Part shown: positions 22,777 to 27,054 of the stretch, piece by piece
Numbering within the stretch: the first letter of the stretch is position 1
Layout of the letters: every line of letters begins with the position of its first letter
Origin: JAYPWI01 sp038135065
GTDB taxonomy: Bacteria > Actinomycetota > Acidimicrobiia > Acidimicrobiales > Poriferisodalaceae
NCBI GenBank assembly: GCA_038135065.1
Contig: JAYPWI010000040.1
Coordinates: forward strand, 1 to 27,054
Length of the DNA stretch: 27,054 nucleotides
Direction: 5' to 3'
Position numbers and translations under genes: made by a program
Notes under the pieces: model-generated
Database searches by the model: none
Told to the model about the DNA's origin: nothing
What the model saw: only the letters and a program-made list of their open reading frames with translations

Positions 22777-23868
22777 ATGAGAATGCTCGTTATCGGTCCT
22801 GAAGGATCGGCTGGTGTCGCTGTCCGCCAGCCCATGGTGAATTCGTTGCGGTTTCTCGGGCACCAGGTGCTCGCGGTCGAGCTGCCCGCAGGGGTCGCCC
22901 GGGCACGACAGGTCGTCGAGGCGGTGCTGGAACGCTGTGCTCCCGACGTGGTGATCACGGTCCCGACGATTGGTGGGCTTCCCGGGTCGGATATGCGAGA
23001 ACTGACTGCAGCTGCCGGTGCAGTAGCTGTGGCCGTGCACCGTGGACCGACCTGCCCCGTGATGCCGACCGATTTGGATCAGGTCGGCCGGGATCTGATG
23101 TTCTACGACCTCGTGACGGTGCCCGACCGGGCAACGTTCGAGCGGTGGAAGGCGGAGGGAACGTTCCGGCTTTCGATGATGCGCCCTGCCGTGCACGTTC
23201 CGGAGTTCGATGTCATCACCCCGGGATCCCGTCAGGGTGTCGTGGTGGTGGGAGATGCTGATCCAGCGAACGTCGATGTGGTGGCCGCCATGGAGTCGCT
23301 CGGCCAGGTGACGGTGCTGGGGAAGGGTTGGGACGATCTCCCCCTCGCAGTCACCGCCCTTCGGGTCGATGATCCAGTCGAACGGGCCTACTTCCTGGCC
23401 GCGGCTCAGCTGGTGGTGGAGCTTCCTGTCTCCTTGGCCCAACAATCGGCCGTTCGTCGTCATTGGCGAGAACTCGGTGTCAGCGAGGCGGTGTTGCAGG
23501 CGGCAGTGGTCGGAACACCGGCCGTAGTGGTGGATCGACCCGGGATCGGAGAGCACCTTCGGCCGGGTAGGGACGTGGTCACGTGCGCATCACCCGCCGA
23601 CATTCCGTCGCTGGTGCCGTTGTTGCTGTCGACGCCCGACGAGCTTGCACTCATCGGTGAGTCGGCGTGGCGGACGGTGACCGGTGAACACGGGTGGGTC
23701 CGCCGCTGGGAGCGCTTGCTGGGCCATTGGACCGATCCGTCGGAGACCGACATCGACGAGGACATCCGTCGGGTGTCCGCTGCCCGGCGTCGGCACGGGT
23801 CGGGCCCCGGGATGTACGAGAGCGAAGGGTCAGTCGTCGATCCCCGGACGCCGGCGATCCTGCTTTAG
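22777..23868 (+). CDS. CgeB/GT-B-like glycosyltransferase
   Basis: This 363-residue protein begins MRMLVIGPEGSAG with a nucleotide-fold N-terminal half (to about residue 150). The C-terminal half has VVVVGDADPANVD, then VSEAVLQAAVVGTPAVVVDRPGIGEHLRPGRDVV and LALIGESAWRTVTGEHGWVRRWERLL. This is the C-terminal pattern of CgeB/DUF3880-type GT-B enzymes that transfer sugars to proteins or cell-surface polymers. The donor and acceptor are unknown. ATG at 22777 follows a GGAAGCAGG stretch. A 143-bp gap with no gene precedes it. The 3' end overlaps the convergent arfB by 39 bp. Confidence 0.65.
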   Translation: MRMLVIGPEGSAGVAVRQPMVNSLRFLGHQVLAVELPAGVARARQVVEAVLERCAPDVVITVPTIGGLPGSDMRELTAAAGAVAVAVHRGPTCPVMPTDLDQVGRDLMFYDLVTVPDRATFERWKAEGTFRLSMMRPAVHVPEFDVITPGSRQGVVVVGDADPANVDVVAAMESLGQVTVLGKGWDDLPLAVTALRVDDPVERAYFLAAAQLVVELPVSLAQQSAVRRHWRELGVSEAVLQAAVVGTPAVVVDRPGIGEHLRPGRDVVTCASPADIPSLVPLLLSTPDELALIGESAWRTVTGEHGWVRRWERLLGHWTDPSETDIDEDIRRVSAARRRHGSGPGMYESEGSVVDPRTPAILL

Positions 23869-24243
23869 GCGGCCTCGCCGCCGCTTGTCGGCAGTGCGGC
23901 GTTGACGGGCCGATCTGCTGGGTCTGGTCGGGCGGCGAGGCTCGGGTGTGTGCAACGCGTCGCGCAGCCGAGATGCCAGACGCTGCGCGGCGTCGGTCTT
24001 GTTGCGGTGCTGCGATCGGTGGTCGTCGGCGGTGACGATGACCACCTCGCCGAACTGTTCGATGATGACGGCCCGTTGGTGGGGGGTGAGGACATCGGAA
24101 GTGGCGGGTGACCAGCGGAGCTCAGCTCGGGTGTGAGCCCGATTGGCGTGCTGGCCGCCGGGTCCACCCGATGGGCCGAAGGCCCAGCGCAGTTCGACGG
24201 CCGGAATCACGAGGCTGTCGGTGACGACCAGGTCGTCGTTCAC
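23830..24243 (-). CDS. arfB: Alternative ribosome-rescue peptidyl-tRNA hydrolase ArfB (YaeJ)
   Basis: This 137-residue protein has the catalytic GGQ in FGPSGGPGGQHANR (residues 23-35), as in release factors and ArfB. There is no stop-codon-recognition domain. It ends in a strongly basic tail (about 105-137), which in ArfB enters the empty mRNA channel of stalled ribosomes. The start is GTG at 24243, overlapping the stop of the PLP enzyme (GTGA). The two are probably co-transcribed. It is convergent with the glycosyltransferase gene. Confidence 0.9.
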   Translation of the reverse strand: MNDDLVVTDSLVIPAVELRWAFGPSGGPGGQHANRAHTRAELRWSPATSDVLTPHQRAVIIEQFGEVVIVTADDHRSQHRNKTDAAQRLASRLRDALHTPEPRRPTRPSRSARQRRTADKRRRGRLKQDRRRPGIDD

Positions 24244-25232
24244 GAGCCGACCAGGTCGGCGTACCGGGCCAGGTCGACATTGCCCCCTGACAGGGTGACC
24301 CCGACCCGAGCTCCGGTGACGTCGATCTGACCGTGCAGAACGGCAGCCAGCGCTGATGCTCCGCTGGGTTCGAGGACCTGCTTCATGCTGCTACCGACCC
24401 GGGCGATGGTGCCGATGATCTGTTCGTCGGTGACGGTCACGATGTCGTGTACGTGGCGTTGGATCACGGCGAAGGTGAGGGGGCTCGGGGCCGTGGTTTG
24501 CTGTCCGTCGGCAATGGTGTCGGGCACGTCGATGGTCACGATGCGACCGGTGTGCAGTGATTGCTGTACGTCGTTGCCGGCTGCGGGTTCGACCCCGATG
24601 ACGGTTGTGGCGGGGGAGAGGTGGTGGCAGGCCAGGGCGCAGCCCGAGATCAGCCCCCCGCCCCCGACACAGACCACCAGCAGATCGAGGTCGGGTACCT
24701 GTTCGATGAGTTCGCGGGCCACCGTGGACTGCCCGGCGATTACATCAGGGTGGTCAAAGGGGGGGATGAGGGTGCATCCGCGCTCGGCTGCCACCCCGGC
24801 AGCGATGGCGGCTCGGTCCTCGCGATACCGGTCATAGGTGATGACGGTGGCCCCGTAGCTGCGGGTGGCGGCCAGCTTGATCGGTGGCGCGTCGAGGGGC
24901 ATCACGATGGTGGCGGGTACCCCGTGGATCTGGGCTGCTCGGGCCACCGCTTGGGCGTGGTTACCCGACGAGTACGCAACTACGCCGGCTGAGCGTTGGT
25001 GGGGTTCGATGGCTGCGACGGCGTTGTAGGCACCCCGGATCTTGAACGACCCGGTGACCTGGAGGTGTTCGGCCTTCAGGAACAGGTGCGCTCCTACCTC
25101 GTCATCGAGTCGGCGGGAGGTGAGCACGGGGGTGCGGTGGACGACACCGGCCACCCGCCGGGCGGCGGCGTCGAGGGCGGCCCGGTCGGGGATGCGGTCA
25201 GCCGAAGGCGGCGAAGATCTCTTCGATGGCAT
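24240..25232 (-). CDS. PLP-dependent threonine/serine dehydratase-like enzyme
   Basis: This 330-residue protein has the fold-type II pattern. The PLP lysine K64 is in GSFKIRGAYNA, SSGNHAQA is at 88-95 and the phosphate-binding GGGG is at 190-193. It lacks a C-terminal ACT regulatory domain, so it looks like a catabolic threonine dehydratase, serine racemase or L-threo-3-hydroxyaspartate dehydratase rather than biosynthetic IlvA. Substrate cannot be fixed. The ATG at 25232 overlaps the LLM gene by 35 bp, but it gives the usual N-terminal length. It lies between the LLM gene and arfB in one operon. Confidence 0.85.
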   Translation of the reverse strand: MPSKRSSPPSADRIPDRAALDAAARRVAGVVHRTPVLTSRRLDDEVGAHLFLKAEHLQVTGSFKIRGAYNAVAAIEPHQRSAGVVAYSSGNHAQAVARAAQIHGVPATIVMPLDAPPIKLAATRSYGATVITYDRYREDRAAIAAGVAAERGCTLIPPFDHPDVIAGQSTVARELIEQVPDLDLLVVCVGGGGLISGCALACHHLSPATTVIGVEPAAGNDVQQSLHTGRIVTIDVPDTIADGQQTTAPSPLTFAVIQRHVHDIVTVTDEQIIGTIARVGSSMKQVLEPSGASALAAVLHGQIDVTGARVGVTLSGGNVDLARYADLVGS

Positions 25233-26100
25233 GCATCTGCCCCCCCGAGGTGCTCGATGGCACGAGGATTGGGGTGCTGCACCCCTGGTCCATCCACTCC
25301 TCGACCCCTTGGCGCACCTCGTCGACCGACCCGTACAGGGTGGCGTTGGACAGCCAGTTGTCGGACATGGCGGTCATCAATGCGTCCCGGTCGCCGCTGT
25401 CGAGGGCGACTTCCACGGCCGTCATCTCCTCCTCGTAGCCGGCCTGCTTCCAGTAGTTCCGGTAGTTAGGGAGGGCTACGTAACCCTGAAGAGTGGCCCG
25501 GTTGCGGGCTGCTCCCGCTTCCCGGTCAGGATCGATCACGGTGGGGATCATGTTGCCCACGAAAAACCCGCTGTCCTGCACGGACTGGGGGATGTCGGCC
25601 ACCGAGTTGTGGAAGTCGTTGCGGCTGGCGTTGGCCCATACCGCCCCGGCTCCGATCTCGACTGACAACTCCACCATCTTGCGGCGCAGGGTGGCCAGCA
25701 CGATGGGGGGCAGCTCGCCGTGCTGCTCGGCGGCGGCTTGCATTTCGCTCACGTAGTTGCGGATATCGCTGAGGGGCTTGCCGGGGGTGATGCCGAGGCG
25801 TTGGTGAACGGGGCCGTGGGTAACGCCGATACCGAGACGGAATCGACCGTTGGAGATCTCGTGGATGAAGGCAGCGGTGGCAGCGAGGTCGGATGGATTG
25901 CGGAAGTAGATGGGCTGCACCGATGTGCCGAAAGGGATCTCGTTGGTGACCTGGGCGATCCCTTGGCAGAGGGCGACGCAGTCACCCATGGACGGGCAGT
26001 AGATGCCGGTGAAACCCCGACGCTCGATCTCAGCGGCGACCTCGAGGGTTTGCTGGCGACGCCCGCGGACGGCGGCCAGTGAGATAGCGGGCATGTTCAT
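25198..26100 (-). CDS. LLM-class flavin/F420-dependent oxidoreductase
   Basis: This 300-residue protein matches the luciferase-like monooxygenase TIM barrel. It begins MNMPAISLAAVRGRRQQTLE and has EIERRGFTGIYCPS, IPFGTSVQPIYFRNP, then ISNGRFRLGIGVTHGP, typical of the family. In Actinobacteria such proteins often use F420H2, but the cofactor is not proven from sequence. ATG at 26100 is chosen because GGGGAGA lies 6 bases before it. A longer frame begins at 26145. It is the first gene of a probable LLM-dehydratase-arfB operon. No promoter is assigned. Confidence 0.87.
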   Translation of the reverse strand: MNMPAISLAAVRGRRQQTLEVAAEIERRGFTGIYCPSMGDCVALCQGIAQVTNEIPFGTSVQPIYFRNPSDLAATAAFIHEISNGRFRLGIGVTHGPVHQRLGITPGKPLSDIRNYVSEMQAAAEQHGELPPIVLATLRRKMVELSVEIGAGAVWANASRNDFHNSVADIPQSVQDSGFFVGNMIPTVIDPDREAGAARNRATLQGYVALPNYRNYWKQAGYEEEMTAVEVALDSGDRDALMTAMSDNWLSNATLYGSVDEVRQGVEEWMDQGCSTPILVPSSTSGGQMHAIEEIFAAFG

Positions 26101-26205
26101 GGTGGTCTCCCCTTCGGCGGCACCGTCCTGCAGATGGCGGGCCACCCATGATCATGGACCACCCAACGATGTCGTGCCGAACATCGTGGCGGTCTCGCTG
26201 TCGTT

Positions 26206-26220
26206 GAACCCCCGGGGTTC
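26206..26220. promoter_or_regulatory. Perfect inverted repeat before tRNA-Ala
   Basis: GAACCCC C GGGGTTC is a 15-bp palindrome centred at 26213, 19 bp upstream of the tRNA 5' end. It sits just before a possible -10 TACGCT (26223-26228). It could be an operator or a hairpin. The -35 is not clear (TTGAAC at 26204 leaves only 13 bp). Confidence 0.35.
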
Positions 26221-26238
26221 GCTACGCTCAGAGGCCCC

Positions 26239-26312
26239 GGGGCTGTAGCTCAGTTGGCTAGAGCATCTGCTTTGCAAGCAGAGGGTCGTCGGTTCGAATC
26301 CGATCAGCTCCA
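26239..26312 (+). tRNA. alaT: tRNA-Ala (anticodon TGC)
   Basis: The acceptor GGGGCTG (26239-26245) pairs with CAGCTCC (26305-26311), with one G-T wobble. Discriminator A is at 26312. The D arm is GCTCAGTTGGCTAGAGC. The anticodon loop TTTGCAA lies on a TCTGC/GCAGA stem. The T arm is GTCGG TTCGAAT CCGAT. CCA is not encoded. In mycobacteria this gene follows ileT directly, but here it is 13.3 kb away. Confidence 0.96.
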
Positions 26313-26547
26313 CAGATGAATTGCCTGGTCAGGCCATCAAGGCGCGTGCACGGCGCGGCGGACAAGGTGAAAAGACAGCCAAGGTGACAGCCACGGAGTC
26401 GAGAAGCCCCTCCGTCGAGGCGGCTCAGATCCCGAGTGCCCCATCGATCGCGCCGGACCTCCCTGACGCCTGCGGCCCAGGCATCTTCGACGAGAGGCGC
26501 AAAGCGGCGAACACTATGTCTGACCCTGTTACGAGCGGGCTGAACAC
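26313..26547. other. Gene-free stretch after tRNA-Ala
   Basis: No supported gene is seen in this 235-bp interval. An open frame on the plus strand from 26321 exists, but it lacks family features and overlaps the minus-strand gene. If an element is integrated at the tRNA, its attachment site should be in or just before this stretch. No integrase or direct repeat can be seen inside the window. Confidence 0.4.
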
Positions 26548-27054
26548 CTATGCCGGAGGGTCAAGCGGTTTCGGTTCAGGGAGCCGTTCACCGGGGAATC
26601 GCACCTCGTCGTCGGTGAACCTGTGCCCGTACTGGCGTTTGGAGGGTGACAGCGAGTAGTCGCTCCTGACCATGTTCTCGAACATCTGCGCCAGTTTCCG
26701 GGCGGCCTCTTCTTTGCGGCGCTGCTCGACCTGCCACTCGGGTTCGGTGTCGATCACCTCGACGGCGGCGGGGCACACCTTGGCTGCGGCAACGGCGACC
26801 CTCACCATGTGTTCGCGCTCGGCCAAAAGTGCTCGACGGATCTCGCCGGTGGTCAGATCGTCTTGCTGGGCGAGGAGTCCGATGATGGTGGCGGATCTGT
26901 TCAGCTCGGTGCGGATGGCGTCGATCGGGTCCGTGTCGATCTTGATCTCCATGGCCTCGGCGAGCGTGCGGGCCTCGGTCTGAGCGGCACGAGCGGCGGC
27001 GGCCCTCCGGACCTGCGGGGCCTTGGCGCCGTGGCTGGCGCAGACCGTGGCACC
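26548..27054 (-). CDS. Phage/mobile-element-like protein, 5' end beyond the window
   Basis: The minus-strand frame is open from the window edge (27054) to TGA at 26548, giving at least 168 residues. The part before the internal ATG (26952) reads GATVCASHGAKAPQVRRAAA and is in frame, so the real start is outside. A Cys-His-rich C-x2-H-G segment followed by PQVRRAAAARAA resembles small proteins of actinobacterial phages and integrated elements (terminase-small-subunit or HNH-type context). The rest is a helical region and an acidic to proline-rich tail. No domain is certain. It points towards tRNA-Ala. Confidence 0.5.
   Translation of the reverse strand, partial: GATVCASHGAKAPQVRRAAAARAAQTEARTLAEAMEIKIDTDPIDAIRTELNRSATIIGLLAQQDDLTTGEIRRALLAEREHMVRVAVAAAKVCPAAVEVIDTEPEWQVEQRRKEEAARKLAQMFENMVRSDYSLSPSKRQYGHRFTDDEVRFPGERLPEPKPLDPPA

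Noticed and set aside
22552..23556. Minus-strand frame of 334 codons opposite the CgeB-like gene
   Set aside because: The His-rich product lacks domain patterns, while the plus-strand frame has a clear glycosyltransferase C-terminal pattern.
26321..26659. Plus-strand frame of 112 codons after tRNA-Ala
   Set aside because: Its composition is low-complexity Ser/Gly/Arg with no Shine-Dalgarno sequence, and the 3' third overlaps a more convincing minus-strand gene.

Overview
The window looks like the replication-origin region of a high-GC actinobacterium. The gene order jag-yidC-yidD-rnpA-rpmH // dnaA-dnaN-recF-dciA-gyrB-gyrA-DUF3566-tRNA-Ile is the classic origin layout. A mycothiol-type DinB/MDMPI enzyme, an F420-type LLM oxidoreductase and a DUF3566 protein all point to Actinobacteria. 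The lineage may be Acidimicrobiia-like, but that is inference and no database search was possible.

Layout. Positions 1-2165 (minus strand) carry rpmH, rnpA, yidD, yidC and the 5' part of jag as one tightly overlapping operon. Positions 2166-2569 hold the divergent rpmH/dnaA control region. Positions 2570-11359 (plus strand) carry dnaA, dnaN, recF, a DUF721/DciA-like gene, gyrB and gyrA. DnaA boxes and an AT-rich stretch lie between dnaA and dnaN, which is the likely oriC. Then come a membrane-anchored M15 peptidase-like protein, a DUF3566 membrane protein and tRNA-Ile(GAT).

The next 13.3 kb lies between tRNA-Ile and tRNA-Ala(TGC), which are close neighbours in mycobacteria. It holds a 45-aa membrane microprotein coupled to a saccharopine-dehydrogenase-like protein, a FliA/WhiG-type sigma factor, an MDMPI-family enzyme, a CtpE-like P-type ATPase and lgt. 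It continues with a 112-aa unknown protein, a second FliA/WhiG-type sigma factor, a degenerate GGDEF protein, two glycosyltransferase-like proteins, arfB, a PLP-dependent threonine dehydratase-like enzyme and an LLM oxidoreductase. Past tRNA-Ala the right edge carries a 5'-incomplete gene whose N-terminal part resembles phage or mobile-element proteins, so the tRNA may mark the edge of an integrated element.

The left half is the replication, topology and membrane-insertion core. The middle part contains the most unusual content: two paralogous sigma factors that share a C-terminal tail motif not expected in FliA/WhiG, near a catalytically dead GGDEF protein and two glycosyltransferase-like proteins. 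This may be a small regulatory and glycosylation locus, but that link rests on proximity only.
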